This document shows, piece after piece, positions 1 through 10,031 of a stretch of 64,000 nucleotides of DNA. This DNA comes from Symbiodinium natans (lineage: Eukaryota > Sar > Dinophyceae > Suessiales > Symbiodiniaceae): assembly GCA_905221605.1 (NCBI GenBank), contig CAJNDS010000480.1, forward strand, positions 424,510-488,509, written 5' to 3'. The notes beneath the pieces are model-generated. The model did not search any database, was not told where the DNA came from, and saw only the letters and a program-made list of their open reading frames with translations. The translations under genes were made by a program, and so were the position numbers. The first letter of the stretch is position 1. Every line of letters starts with the position of its first letter.

Positions 1-1245
1 CAGCTGCGAATTGGAGCTTCAAATTCACGTCCCTATGCTGCTGCCTTTGCTGCTTTGCTGGGAGATGGATGTGTGGTGACCTGGGGCAGTGATGCAAACG
101 GTGGCGACAGCAGTGCTGTACAAGATCAGCTCCAGAACGTGGAGCAGGTGCAAGCTTCTGAAGGGGCGTTTGCTGCGATCCGGGCTGATGGATTTGTGGT
201 GACCTGGGGCGATGCTGATTGGGGTGGCGACAGCAGTTCCGTACAAGATCAGCTCAAGAACGTGCAGCAGGTGCAAGCTTCTGTAGGGGCGTTTGCGGCG
301 ATCCGGGCTGATGGATCCGTGGTGACCTGGGGCGATGCTAGTCGTGGCGGCGACAGCAGTGCCATACAAGAACAGCTGAAGACCGTGCAGCGTGCCCAAG
401 CTACAATCTCAGCTTTTGCTGCGATCCGGGCTGATGGATCTGTGGTGACCTGGGGTGCTGCTGAATACGGAGGCGACAGCAGTGCCGTGCAAGATCAGCT
501 CAAGAACGTGCAGCAGGTGCAAGCTTCTCTGGCGGCGTTTGCTGCGATCCGGGGTGATGGATCTGTGGTGAGCTGGGGCGATGCTTGTCGTGGCGGTGAC
601 AGCAGTGCCATACAAGAGCAGCTCAAAAACGTGCAGCAGGTGCAAGCTTCTGCTGGGGCGTTTGCGGCGATCCGGGCTGATGGATCTGTGGTGACGTGGG
701 GACATACTAAACACGGAGGCGACAGCAGTTCCGTACAAGATCAGCTGAAGAACGTGCAGCAGGTGCAACATTCTGGTCGGGCATTTGCGGCGATCCGGGT
801 TGATGGATCTGTGGTGACCTGGGGCTCTGCTGAATGCGGAGGCGACAGCAGTACAGTACAAGATCAGCTCAAGAACGTGCAGCAGGTGCAAGCTTCTGAA
901 GGGGCATTTGCCGCGATCCGGGCTGATGGATCCGTGGTGACCTGGGGCGATGCTAGTCGTGGCGGCGACAGCAGTGCCGTACAAGAACAGCTGAAGACCG
1001 TGCAGCAGGTGCAAGCTTGTGCAGGGGCATTTGCTGCGATTCGAGCTGATGGATCTGTGGTGACCTGGGGCGATGCTGATTGGGGCGGCGACAGCAGTTC
1101 TGTACAAGATCAGCTGAAGAACGTGCAGCAGGTGCAAGCTTCTGTAGGGGCCTTTGCCGCGATCCGGGCTGATGGATCTGTGGTGACCTGGGGCAATGAT
1201 TGTTGCGGTGGCGACAGGAGTGTTGTACATGGAGGATACCTGTGA
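1..1245 (+). CDS. RCC1-like repeat protein, 3' part (5' end outside window)
   Basis: The frame is open from base 1 to a TGA at 1243-1245, so the gene enters from the left and only its last 414 codons are seen. The protein is ten tandem units of about 41 residues. Each carries an AFAAIRADGSVVTWG-type core followed by GGDSS, VQDQLKNV and QQVQAS. The DG-x-VVTWG core resembles RCC1/HERC beta-propeller blades, and proteins of this repeat type are common in symbiodiniacean dinoflagellates, where they are often auto-annotated as HERC2-like ligases; no HECT domain is visible here. Units are very alike at DNA level, which points to recent tandem duplication or gene conversion. The related intact gene at 57115 begins with a ubiquitin-like domain, so the missing 5' part may encode one too. 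A scaffold or protein-binding role is inference; the repeat family is well supported. Confidence 0.85.
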   Translation, partial: QLRIGASNSRPYAAAFAALLGDGCVVTWGSDANGGDSSAVQDQLQNVEQVQASEGAFAAIRADGFVVTWGDADWGGDSSSVQDQLKNVQQVQASVGAFAAIRADGSVVTWGDASRGGDSSAIQEQLKTVQRAQATISAFAAIRADGSVVTWGAAEYGGDSSAVQDQLKNVQQVQASLAAFAAIRGDGSVVSWGDACRGGDSSAIQEQLKNVQQVQASAGAFAAIRADGSVVTWGHTKHGGDSSSVQDQLKNVQQVQHSGRAFAAIRVDGSVVTWGSAECGGDSSTVQDQLKNVQQVQASEGAFAAIRADGSVVTWGDASRGGDSSAVQEQLKTVQQVQACAGAFAAIRADGSVVTWGDADWGGDSSSVQDQLKNVQQVQASVGAFAAIRADGSVVTWGNDCCGGDRSVVHGGYL

Positions 1246-1849
1246 CAGGTTCTTCAGCCTGCAATTAGAAGTCTAGGGTTGCGTGATTTTCTGTAGGCCT
1301 TCCATTGGCTCATTTGTAGAACTGAAGTCGGCCTCCAAGCATCAACCCGGAATCCAAAATCGCCCCTCCATTTAGAAGGGCTGAAGGGCCAGTCCCCTGC
1401 TAGGGTTTAGGGTTTAGGGTTTAGGGACAAAAGCCGGCTTTGAGAATTTCAGGGTTTACAGGGGCGATCATCCGGGAGGTTAGTTTAGCAACTTAGGGTT
1501 CAAGTAGTATCCGTGTTTCCTTTTTAACTTAGGATCTCTTGAACCCCAAAAAAAGGGGACAACCACTCATGAAACTCTTTTTGCATTCCATGCTCAGAAC
1601 TTAGGGGAATCAGGTCTGAGTCCTGAAGCTAGTCGGTCAGACTTCTAGGACTTACCCTAAGCCCTAAACCCTGAACCCTAGGGTTTAGGGTTTAGGGTTT
1701 AGGGTTTAGGGTTTAGCTCAGGAGGTGGCTTGGGTCTAGGATTGGGGCCAGGTCCCCCCCCCCCCCCCCCCCCCCCTTGTCGTGCTGCAGCCCTCTGGGA
1801 CGAGCCGAGTACAAGGCTGAGAGTGTGCCACCTCTTTTCCTCGAGACAG

Positions 1850-1958
1850 GCTCTGAAGTTGGGCAAGAGCAGCCTCCACTTTGCGGTGAACAACGTTATG
1901 TACCAGACCAGATCTCGCTATAACGAGGTGCTGAACATGTCCTTTCCGGAGAGTGCTT
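1850..1958 (+). CDS. Putative internal exon (unknown protein)
   Basis: After an AG at 1848-1849 a frame with strong coding character starts ALKLGKSS and runs through LHFAVNNVMYQTRSRYNEVL, with a GT (GTGAAG) at 1959. The frame is open up to a TAG at 1994-1996 that touches a telomere-like run, so this could instead be a terminal exon. Codon third positions are GC-rich, unlike the flanking repeats. I do not recognise the family. Confidence 0.4.
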
Positions 1959-2360
1959 GTGAAGTCGGAAGCACGCGCGTCTGGCCTTGCTTCTAGGGTT
2001 TAGGGTTTAGGGTTTAGGGTTTAGGATTCAGGGTTTAGGGTTTAGGGTTTAGGGTTTAGGAATCAGGGTTTAGGGTTTAGGGGGTAGACCATAAACCCTA
2101 CACCCTACACCCTACACCCTAAACCCTAAACCCTAAACCCTAAACCCTAAACCCTAAATTACTGAACCTTAGATAGGGTTCAGGGTTTAGGGCTCCCCAG
2201 CTCGACATCCCGCAGGGTGCAAGGCTTGAGGATTCGGGGTTTTTGGGGGGTTTTTGGGTAAACCCTAAACCCTACACCCTACACCCTACACCCTAAACCC
2301 TAAACCCTAAACCCTAAACCCTAAACCCTAAACCCTAAACTTAAGCCCTAAAACCTAAAG

Positions 2361-2490
2361 GCCTAGAACCCTACAAACCCTACAAACCCTACAAACCCTA
2401 CAAACCCTACAAACCCTACAAACCCTGAAACCCTCAAAGCCCAAAACCCTGAAACCCTGAAACCCTGAAACCCTGAAACCCTAAACCCTA
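2361..2490. repeat. Variant telomere-like arrays (CCCTACAAA and CCCTGAAA)
   Basis: A 9-base variant (CCCTACAAA) repeats about seven times and then gives way to an 8-base variant (CCCTGAAA), both next to ordinary CCCTAAA runs. Homogeneous blocks of a variant suggest local tandem expansion rather than repeated telomerase addition. Confidence 0.85.
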
Positions 2491-2533
2491 AACCCCAAAC
2501 CCCAAACCCTAAACCCTAAACCCTAAACTTAAG

Positions 2534-2595
2534 CCTTCTACCAGGAGCGGCATCGGCTCGGAGAGGAGGTCGCACCTCAGCTGCAGATAGCGCGG
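2534..2595 (+). CDS. Putative internal exon
   Basis: Preceded by AG (CTTAAG) and followed by GC at 2596, a donor type tolerated in dinoflagellates. The frame reads FYQERHRLGEEVAPQLQIAR, a charged helical segment. Telomere-like runs lie immediately on both sides. Family unknown. Confidence 0.35.
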
Positions 2596-2807
2596 GCTTA
2601 GGCTACTCCTAAACCCTAAACCCTAAACCCTAAACACTAAACCCTAAACCCGAAACCTAAGCCCAAGCCTTGTGAACCCTGAACCCTATGAGCCCTAAAC
2701 GCTGAGCCCTCAGCCCAACTTTGTCGTGTGAGGGTGAAGCGTTCATGCCTGAGTTGGAGATGCTTTTAGGGTTTAGGGTTCAGGGTTCAGGGTTTAGGGT
2801 TTAGGGG

Positions 2808-2936
2808 TACATATTAACCAATGTATAACTGTACTTATAACCCAATCATAAGCCCATTATAAGTGTCCAACTAAGGTTATAAGTACAGTTATAAGTACAC
2901 TTATAATTGGTGAATAAGTACCATGAACCTCCAAGT
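2808..2936. mobile_element. MITE-like element M1, left end truncated
   Basis: The right end carries the terminal motif seen in other copies (ACCATGAACCTCCAAGT), and the interior is TTATAAGTAC-rich with internal dyads. The left terminal repeat is missing where telomere-like repeats abut the element. Fuller copies are at 7811-7990 and 41606-41757. Confidence 0.6.
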
Positions 2937-3403
2937 GTGTGGTGTAGCGCATGTAAGGCTTTGGGCTTTGAGAAGCCAGGGCTTGGGTTTAGGGTTTCGG
3001 GTTTACCGTTCAGGGTTTAGGGTTTAGGGTTTAGGGTTTAGGGTTTAATTAGGGTTTAGGGCTAGGGTTTTAGGTTCTGGGGTTTGGTGTTCCGAGTTCA
3101 TGTCGGGGAAAGACCATGAAAATCTCGACAGATCGGCGCTGCCTGGGCAGACACCCTGAAGCTTCAAACCCTAACCCTAAACCCTGAACCGTAGACCCCT
3201 AACCCCAGAACCCGAAATCCGTGAGCCACTCCGCTGCCCCCCCTGGGTTGTACAGTGTATTTGAGGGACATAAGGGCTCTCCTCTTAAGGGCCGATATTC
3301 AGGACCATGTAACTGCTTCAGGGCCTAGGGTTTGGGGCTTAGGGTTCACCCCAAGCCCTCAGCCCTGCAACCACATGCCCAAAGTCACGATAACCCCAGT
3401 AAG

Positions 3404-3512
3404 CTAGACCCGGAGTAGGCCCTCATTTCCTTTTTTGGGGTTGGGGTTCCCTTAAAATCCCCCTACAACCAAAAGGGTACCCTTCTTATTCCTAGGCTAC
3501 TCCTGGGTCTAG
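3404..3512. mobile_element. MITE-like element M4
   Basis: Imperfect terminal inverted repeats: CTAGACCCGGAGTAGGCC on the left and GGCTACTCCTGGGTCTAG on the right. The interior AAAAGGGTACCCTT is itself dyadic. Related copies occur near 55546, 58990 and 62318. No coding capacity. Confidence 0.6.
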
Positions 3513-3568
3513 TACACCCCAAAAACCCGAAACCCTAAACCCTAAACCCCAATAAACCCTATAAACAG

Positions 3569-3634
3569 CCTTTAAGGAAGCGCTGCAGAAGAAGTTCAAT
3601 GAAGAACGAGCTCGGGCGCAGCCCTCGGCTGAAG
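3569..3634 (+). CDS. Putative internal exon
   Basis: Flanked by AG (AACAG) and GT (GTTGCA). The frame reads FKEALQKKFNEERARAQPSA, a charged helical or coiled-coil-like stretch. Degenerate CCCTAAA repeats lie upstream. Family unknown. Confidence 0.45.
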
Positions 3635-3814
3635 GTTGCAGGTTTTTGGGAGAAATCCCGAACCCGAAGCTCCAAACCCTACACTTCAAAACTTACTCTC
3701 TACATGGGTAGTTCCCGGTAGACCCTAGACCCATACACCCTAGACCCTGATCTCATCAACCCTCAGCCCTAAACCCTAAACCCTAAGTAGCCTAAGCCCT
3801 GTAGCATCGCCCAG

Positions 3815-3868
3815 GTATCCGCCTCTGGTTCGTTCAGGGGGCCTGGTCGGGTGGCTCCACAAACCTAG
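3815..3868 (+). CDS. Putative internal exon
   Basis: Preceded by CCCAG and followed by GC. The frame reads YPPLVRSGGLVGWLHKP. Short but compositionally unlike the repeats around it. Family unknown. Confidence 0.35.
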   Translation, partial: VSASGSFRGPGRVAPQT

Positions 3869-4393
3869 GCTCCCTCAAAAACAGCAAAGGCTGGAGCAAA
3901 ACTCTCTAAACGCCCGAAACCCTAAACCCCAAATGCCCTAAACATTTAAGGACCCGAACCGCCCGGAAACCTGAATGCCCTACCCAAGCCCAAGACGAAC
4001 CTAAGCGCCCCAAAACCCTGAACAGCAAGATTCCCACATCCTACACCAGAAAGCGGTGCCTTTTTGTCCATTGCAAGGGTTTTTGGGATCATGTCAAGCG
4101 ACCTTCAAGCTTGATAAACCTTAAGTCAAAGACCCGACCGAATTTTTCATCTGCGGTCTGTTCCGGATGTTTCCGTCTTTTGCGGTCTTGCCTGGCCTGT
4201 GCATTCTTGATCCGGGGGGGGGGGGGCGGGGGTGCTTTAACTAATTAAGCCTCCCGACACCCTAAACCTCATGACGGGCAAACGATCTGTTATATAGGAG
4301 CCCTAAACACTAAACCTAAACCCTAAAGCCTAAACCCTAAACCCCAAATTTTGTTAGGGTTTACGGACCAGAAACCCGAAGCCCACTCTAAAG

Positions 4394-4440
4394 GCAGCGG
4401 AGAAATCGGCCGTAGCGGCAAACAACAGCCTGCGGTTATT
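4394..4440 (+). CDS. Putative internal exon
   Basis: AG at 4392-4393, GT at 4441. The frame reads AAEKSAVAANNSLRLL and stays open for some codons more. Alanine-rich; family unknown. Confidence 0.3.
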
Positions 4441-5229
4441 GTGGGCCTGGCCTTACTTGTTTCATGAAGGCTAAGGGTCTCTTGGGGTTCAGACGGGGTT
4501 TAAGGTTTAGGGCTTAGGGTAAGTTTACTTCTCCCACAGCTGAACTTGTTTTTTTTTTTTTTTTTGAGGGGGGGGGGGTTTCTTTGGTTAGTGGAATCAT
4601 AAAGGTTAGCCCTTTTGTTCCTTGGTTATTGGAGAAGTAAGCTTACTGTTTCATGAAGGCTGAGGGTCTCTTGGGGTGAAATCAGGGTTTAAGGGTTTAG
4701 GGCTTAGGGTAAGTTTAGGGTTCAAGTAAGCAACTATAAGGCTACGGGCACAAAGCTTCCCTTTCAATGCGTGTTTGAACTTTCAAGCACTTGGGGTCAA
4801 GGGTTTGCTTTGCTCAGCGGGCTGTATCAACATGTGAAGACATGTCTTATTTCGGTTTAGGGTTCACGGCGAGGGATTAGTGCTTTCCTTCATTGGCACG
4901 AATATTCACACCCCAAGGTCTCTAAGTATGTGCTGCATTTTCTTTGTTGCCAAACTTGGCCGTTTTATTCAGGCTATTTTTTGTTAAGGACTCTTAGCCT
5001 GAGCTCTGGACCCTACCAAGAGGAACCTTCAACCAACCCTAAACTCGAAACCCTGCACCGTAAACCCCAAACCCTGTGTATGGGTCTACCCTAAGCCCCA
5101 ACCCAGCCCTAAACCCCGAAGCCCAAGCCAACCTTCAACCCCAGCCCACCATGCGAACGCGTGGCAGGACGGGCCAGTCTATCCCGAAGGCCCCCATTGC
5201 AGATGTGGGGTTTCGGGTTTAGGGTTTAG

Positions 5230-5268
5230 GATGAGAGCTTTATCAGACATGAACATGCCCCAGACGAA
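5230..5268 (+). CDS. Putative small exon with a telomeric acceptor
   Basis: The acceptor AG lies inside a TTTAGG telomere-like unit, and the donor GTAAGT at 5269 matches the general eukaryotic consensus exactly. The 39-nt island reads MRALSDMNMPQT in the best frame. Too short to place in a family. Confidence 0.3.
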
Positions 5269-5367
5269 GTAAGTAGGTCGGTAATAAGTGCTACAAGTTT
5301 ATGGTTAGTCTGGATGGAGTTTCCGAGTTGGGGTGTTGGGTTACGGGGCTCCTGACACAGGCACCAC

Positions 5368-5512
5368 GAGGAGGGGCCCCTTACTATACTAACTTTCGTT
5401 CAGGGACTTGCAACCTAAGAAGCGTTAGGACCCTTATAACCCCACTTATTGTCCTTACAGGTCTACTTATATCTAGGGGGCCGTTCCTTGTACAGGCGGG
5501 ACCTCCTTATAA
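5368..5512. mobile_element. MITE-like element M2
   Basis: Starts with GAGGAGGGGCCCC and ends near GGGACCTCCTTATA; the interior has the ACTTATAAC motifs typical of this family. Other copies: 7131, 42769, 46069, 52978, 53415, 55253, 56969 and 62948. Confidence 0.55.
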
Positions 5513-5944
5513 GGGACTCAAGGTGAGTAAGCAATACAGGGGGCTATTTTCGGGCGACTTAAGTATGAAGGGACTATAGGTGTGTGTGTGTGGGTGAAAA
5601 TATACATATACATTTCTGCATATGTCTGTCTGTAAACACATACGTATAGGGGCTATACACAGATAGGTAGATAGATAGGGTAGTAGTATTCAGGGTCTTA
5701 AGATCCCTTCCGAGCAGCCCTGAATCAATGAGTCCAGTCCAGAAAAAAAGGGTTGAGGCCAGAAGAGACCGATATCCTTCAAAGAGTTCGATTCAACCCT
5801 AAACCTTGAACCTCCTAAACCCTTGAACCTCCTAAACCCTTAAACCTCCGAAACCCTTCAACACTCAAACCCTAAACCCGGAAACCCTCAGCCCAAAGCC
5901 GAAACCCCCAAAGGACCCAGCACCCTCAAGCCCCCGCACTGCAG

Positions 5945-5980
5945 CTGGGCTCGGTTTTGGAAGCGGCAGCCTTTGAAAGC
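5945..5980 (+). CDS. Putative small exon
   Basis: CACTGCAG acceptor and GTAGTA donor bound 36 nt that read LGSVLEAAAFES in frame. Supported only by borders and composition. Confidence 0.3.
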
Positions 5981-6286
5981 GTAGTAGTATTTTGGGGACA
6001 GGCTATAGTACGTATATACTTGGGCCTTTAAGGGGTTCCTACATAGTAGCTTAGGGGCAATCTATATACTATGTAGGTGCATGGATCCTTAGGGTTATTT
6101 TGCATGATTTGTTTACTCAGCATATTTCTTGGGGAGGCGTTAGGGTTTGGAGGCAAGCATCTGGAGACAGATGGTGAACTAGCTGTATGTCTGTGTCAAC
6201 TTGTTGTGGGACCCTAGGAAACGGTGATGCGTTGCAGACCGAGCCTCAACCCAAACGTTCAATTTCCCAGTTCTGATTCACAGCAG

Positions 6287-7648
6287 TGCAAGTGCGTGCT
6301 ACAGCAAGAACAACTCAGCACTTCGTCAACCCACCAGGTACATGCATGTCTCTCTCGCAAAATTGCGGCCTCGGAGTTCAGGCTGAAGCCCCAATGTTTT
6401 CAGGTGGGACGGCCGTACATGGGATTACGGAGACCAAGCCGTTGCTGTTCCCAAGTCCCCCGCCTCCCCCCCCTGCCCTCTTACCAGTGGCATCTTGCTC
6501 AATCTCATAGCGAATTTCAGGTACTTGTTTGGGTTTTTGAGAGAAACTAACGCCCCAAACCCTGAACCCTAAACCCGAAACCCTAAACCCGAAACCCTAA
6601 ACCCAAACCCTAAACCCAAAACCCTAAACCCGAAACCTGGAGAGAACCCGCGACCTGGTGGCCAGGGACACCTCAATGCCATCAAGGTGGTCGGCGCAGG
6701 TGGACTGGACGTGAACATCCAGCATCTTGAGAAGGCCTTCCCCCCAAACCCTAAACCCTAAACCCTAAACCCTAAACCCTAAACCCTAAACCCTAAACCC
6801 TAGCCCTTAACCCTACACCCCAAGCCTTCCGCCTGCCCGGGTTTGGTGTTTGGAGTTGTGGGATTCAGGGCTGAAAGCCTTCAACTCTCCCAACGAAGCT
6901 TTGTATGGGGGGGCCATCGAGCACTTCGTCATCACCGGTTTCAAGGTTGAACACTTTGGGTTTAGGGTTTGGGGTTTAGGGTTATTAGGGTGGGTTTAGG
7001 TTGGATTTGATTTGGGGGGGGGGGGGGGGGGGGGGGGTAAGACAGGCAAGGCTGTTCTTAGCGTGTGTAGTCTGACAGCATTGTCTTTTGAGGACCGACA
7101 AAAAGCCCCGCCCCCCCCCCCCCCCCCCCCTAGTTAGTAGAGTTATAAGGATTATAAGGACCCAAAATTGGGTTATAAGGATCCTAACTTAGGCTAAGAC
7201 TCTCTCGACTATAGGTAGTAAAGTCAACCCTAAACACTGTGTAGAGGCGCAGAGTGAAGTGGCACCCCTGCGAGACTGTGTGTTCCTTTATGCCTATAGT
7301 TTCTGTGGCCTGGCATACCCTGTAACCCTGAACACTAGACCCTAAACCCTAAAACCCTAAACCCTAAACCCTAAACCCTAAACCCTAGCCCTAAACCCTA
7401 AACCCCTGAGCCCCAAAGCCCCAGGACATCGGGAAGCTGGACATCGACTTAGGCACCACGCGTTTCAAGACGCTGCAGGCCGTGATCAACACGGCTCGCG
7501 ACCTAGACAGGGTCTAGGGTCTAGGGTCTTCCATAGGATTTAGGGTTTGGGGTTTAGGGTTTAGGGTTTAGGGGTCGGTTGCCTGAAGGCGCACCCTCAA
7601 TGCATCCAAAACTCCAAGACACCAGAAGGGCAACCCAAAAAGATATGA
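6287..7648 (+). CDS. Eight-exon gene model with telomere-repeat introns (5' incomplete)
   Basis: Exons 6287-6337, 6404-6454, 6643-6734, 6856-6945, 7042-7104, 7247-7321, 7425-7511 and 7589-7648 join without a phase conflict into about 188 codons ending in TGA (7646-7648). Characteristic pieces are HFVNPP, HGITETKPLLFP, GQGHLNAIKVVGAGGLD, EALYGGAIEHFVITGFK, LRDCVFLYAYSFCGLAYP and TTRFKTLQAVINTARD. I do not recognise the family. Introns begin with GT or GC and end with AG, with lengths of about 66, 188, 121, 96, 142, 103 and 77 nt. The intron at 7322-7424 is almost entirely CCCTAAA-type repeat; those at 6455, 6735, 6946 and 7512 also contain telomere-like runs, and the one at 7105 holds an M2 element. 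Some acceptors were chosen among several AGs to keep phase. The last exon is the least certain, and the true 5' end lies upstream of 6287. Confidence 0.55.
7131..7215. mobile_element. M2 element inside a predicted intron
   Basis: Contains the family motifs CCCCTAGTTAGTAGAGTTAT, GGGTTATAAGGATCCTAACT and GGTAGTAAAG. It lies in the predicted intron 7105-7246, next to a long C tract. Confidence 0.55.
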
Positions 7649-7810
7649 GTCTATGGAGCCCTTCTGAGACATTCTGGCCGGTTCTTAGTAGGGAATGTGT
7701 GAGGTACCCTAGGTACTCCCTTAAAGGGCCCTTATAGAACACAGTTTAGGGTCCTTCTCACTCTACTTATGACAGGGGAGCCCCTCCTTGCAAGGGTCCA
7801 CGTATGATAG

Positions 7811-7990
7811 ACTTGGAGGTTCATGGTACTTAGTAACCCAATTATAACTGTAGTTATAACCCCATTACAACCCTATTTGGGTAGTTAAGGGGCAAATGAG
7901 AGATTATAACCCTATTTGGGTACTTAGGGGTAAATAAGAGGGTTATAGCTACGCATATCATTGGGTTATAAGCACCCTGAACCTCCAAGT
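7811..7990. mobile_element. MITE-like element M1, most complete copy
   Basis: Terminal inverted repeats of about 17 bp: ACTTGGAGGTTCATGGT on the left and the matching CCTGAACCTCCAAGT on the right. The interior is TTATAAC-rich with tandem ACCCTATTTGGGTA segments. Non-autonomous and non-coding. Confidence 0.7.
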
Positions 7991-8565
7991 GTACTTGGGC
8001 CTGGGTTCCACTATGGTCAGGCAGATACGAAAATATATGGAACCTTAGGGCATGCTATTTCAGAACGGTTCCTGTTCCGACGTATCCTAAACCCTAGACC
8101 CTAAACCCTAAACCCTAAGCCCTATGCCCTAAACCCTAAACTAGATATACCCAACTGTGCAACCACTGCGTTGCGGTGAACCGTGTACCACCTACCCTTG
8201 GAGCAGCCTAGTTCAATCGACTGGCCCGCCCACGGCAAAAGGTTAGGGTTTAGGGTTTCGGGTTTAGGGTTTAGGCTTTAGGGTCACGCACAAAGAAGAA
8301 CAAGAGTAATTCAGCCACCACTCCAGCAACGGATCTGTGCAGACTCTTGTTTTTTTTTTTGATCCCCGCGGTTTCGACATGGCCAACTCACCACAGCCCC
8401 CAATAACACGGAGGGTTAAGAGTTTAGGGTTTCTGCAGTCTTCGGCCTAAACACTAAACCCTAAACCCTAAACTCTAAATCCTAAACTCTAAACCCTAGA
8501 CCCTAAACCTAAAACCCAAACCTTGAACCCTAAATCTAAAGGGGCGCCGGAGAGCCTAGTCAAAG

Positions 8566-8637
8566 AGTGATGCCACACCCCGCCGAGATCTACTGGCGAT
8601 TTCTTCCCCAAACCCGCGCCACGAAGTCCGACGCTCG
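8566..8637 (+). CDS. Putative internal exon
   Basis: AG acceptor (CAAAG) and GT donor (GTAGTC). The frame reads VMPHPAEIYWRFLPQTRATK followed by SDA, with aromatic residues and good codon bias. The following intron would contain the 9-bp GGGTTTATA array. Family unknown. Confidence 0.45.
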
Positions 8638-8673
8638 GTAGTCGCAGCTTTGGGATTTGGGGTTTGGGGTTTA

Positions 8674-8889
8674 GGGTTTATAGGGTTTATAGGGTTTATA
8701 GGGTTTATAGGGTTTATAGGGTTTATAGGGTTTATAGGGTTTATAGGGTTTATAGGTTTTATAGGGTTTATAGGGTTTATAGGGTTTATTTAGGGTTTAT
8801 AGGGTTTATAGGGTTTATAGGGTTTATAGGGTTTATAGGGTTTATAGGGTTTATAGGGTTTATAGGGTTTATAGGGTTTATAGGGTTTA
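8674..8889. repeat. GGGTTTATA 9-bp tandem array
   Basis: About 23 copies of a telomere-like 9-mer with one or two irregular units. The open frames through it (YRV or GFI repeats) are by-products of the 9-base period and are not a gene. Confidence 0.95.
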
Positions 8890-9175
8890 GGCTTTAGGTT
8901 AGGGTTACCGCCCGCCAGCCCAACATCCTAAAACCACAACGCAAACCCTCCAAACACAAGCCCCGGAAACTCCAGCGGCACCCTGAAGCCTCATATCCCG
9001 AAACCACTCTAAGCCTCGACCCCAGGGGTTTAGGGTTTAGGTTTTTTTTAAGGGTTTAGAGTTTAGGGTTTAGGGTTTAAAATTTAGGGTTTAGGGTTTA
9101 GGGTTATGTCCAAGCACCCATAAATTGATTCTACCCGTGCTTCCCTTTGATGTGGGGTTAGGGTTCCCTGAAACA

Positions 9176-9283
9176 GCTTGGCAGCCCGGTTGTGCCCATT
9201 TTCCCTTGTAAGGTCCCCTGATAAAGTAGCCAACCCCCCAAAAAGGGCGCCCTTGATAATAGTATGGTTACTGGCCTACCAAG
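9176..9283. mobile_element. MITE-like element M3
   Basis: CTTGGCAGCCCGGT at the left pairs with ACTGGCCTACCAAG at the right; the interior carries AAGTAGCCAACCCCCCAAAA. Copies also at 43120, 58860 and 62166. Confidence 0.65.
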
Positions 9284-9734
9284 ACACACAACCAGATGAG
9301 ATTGAGGCTTCCGCTTTTTCCTTGGTGCTTGGGGAGCTCAGCATCCATCATTACCTGAAGGTCCTGAAGCCCCGAAGCCTTGAAAGCCCAAAGCCTAAGC
9401 CTTACCCTTGGGCCCTATTTCACGGTTTCAATCTTTTTTGCATATACATGACATTTTTTGGAGCTACCTTTATCAATCGCTGATTACCAATGGTGCTTAA
9501 GAGTCAGTGGAACGGAACAGACACATATAGATCCCGATTGCAATACTCCCCCTTAAGCACCAACGACTCTAAGACGCCTGTCAGCTCTGAAGTTTTTTGG
9601 GAGTAGGATTTATAAGGGTTCAGGGTTTAGGGTTTAGGGCTTAGGGCTTAGGGCTTAGGGTTTAGGGTTTAGGATTTAGGGTTTAGGTTTAGGGTTTAGG
9701 GTTTAGGGTTTAGGGTTTAGGGTAACAACCCCAG

Positions 9735-9798
9735 CAGCAACGCTTACATCCGGAGGTTCATCGCCTCGCACTACGGCGAGGCACCGGGACGGAGCGCC
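9735..9798 (+). CDS. Putative internal exon
   Basis: CCCCAG acceptor directly after a telomere-like run and GT donor (GTTATG). The frame reads SNAYIRRFIASHYGEAPGRS, with strong GC third-position bias. One of the better single exons. Family unknown. Confidence 0.5.
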
Positions 9799-9944
9799 GT
9801 TATGCTTCGACTTCCAGCGCTTTCCAGCGCTTCTTCGGGGGGGCTTCTTTTGGGTACAGGGTTTAGGGTTTTTTTCGGCCTAGGATTGAGAGCTTCGGGT
9901 TTAGGGTTTAGGAAGTGTAGGGTTCGGGGCTTAGAGTATTGCAG

Positions 9945-10031
9945 GCGTTTAAGGTGCAAGTCCTCGCGTAGCCGCAGCGCCACATTCGTGGACCATAGCA
10001 GCTCCTCCTGCGTTGAGGGCTTCCGCCGCAA
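9945..10031 (+). CDS. Exon-like island, strand uncertain
   Basis: On the plus strand, AG at 9943-9944 opens a frame reading SSRSRSATFVDHSSSSCVEG. On the minus strand the same DNA reads PSTQEELLWSTNVALRLRED after an AG. Both have coding-like codon use and the borders do not decide. The region is probably coding, but the strand is open. Confidence 0.35.

Noticed and set aside
25-1264. Long minus-strand open frames opposite the RCC1-like gene (and again at 57274-58119)
   Set aside because: They mirror the 123-bp repeat period of the sense gene, with proline/histidine/serine-rich products typical of antisense shadows.
8140-8220. LCNHCVA peptide resembling the cysteine-rich core of DHHC palmitoyltransferases
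   Set aside because: Only seven residues match the pattern, and no DHHC follows in any frame nearby.
8664-8897. YRV/GFI repeat protein
   Set aside because: Created by the 9-bp GGGTTTATA array; no non-repeat coding sequence is attached.
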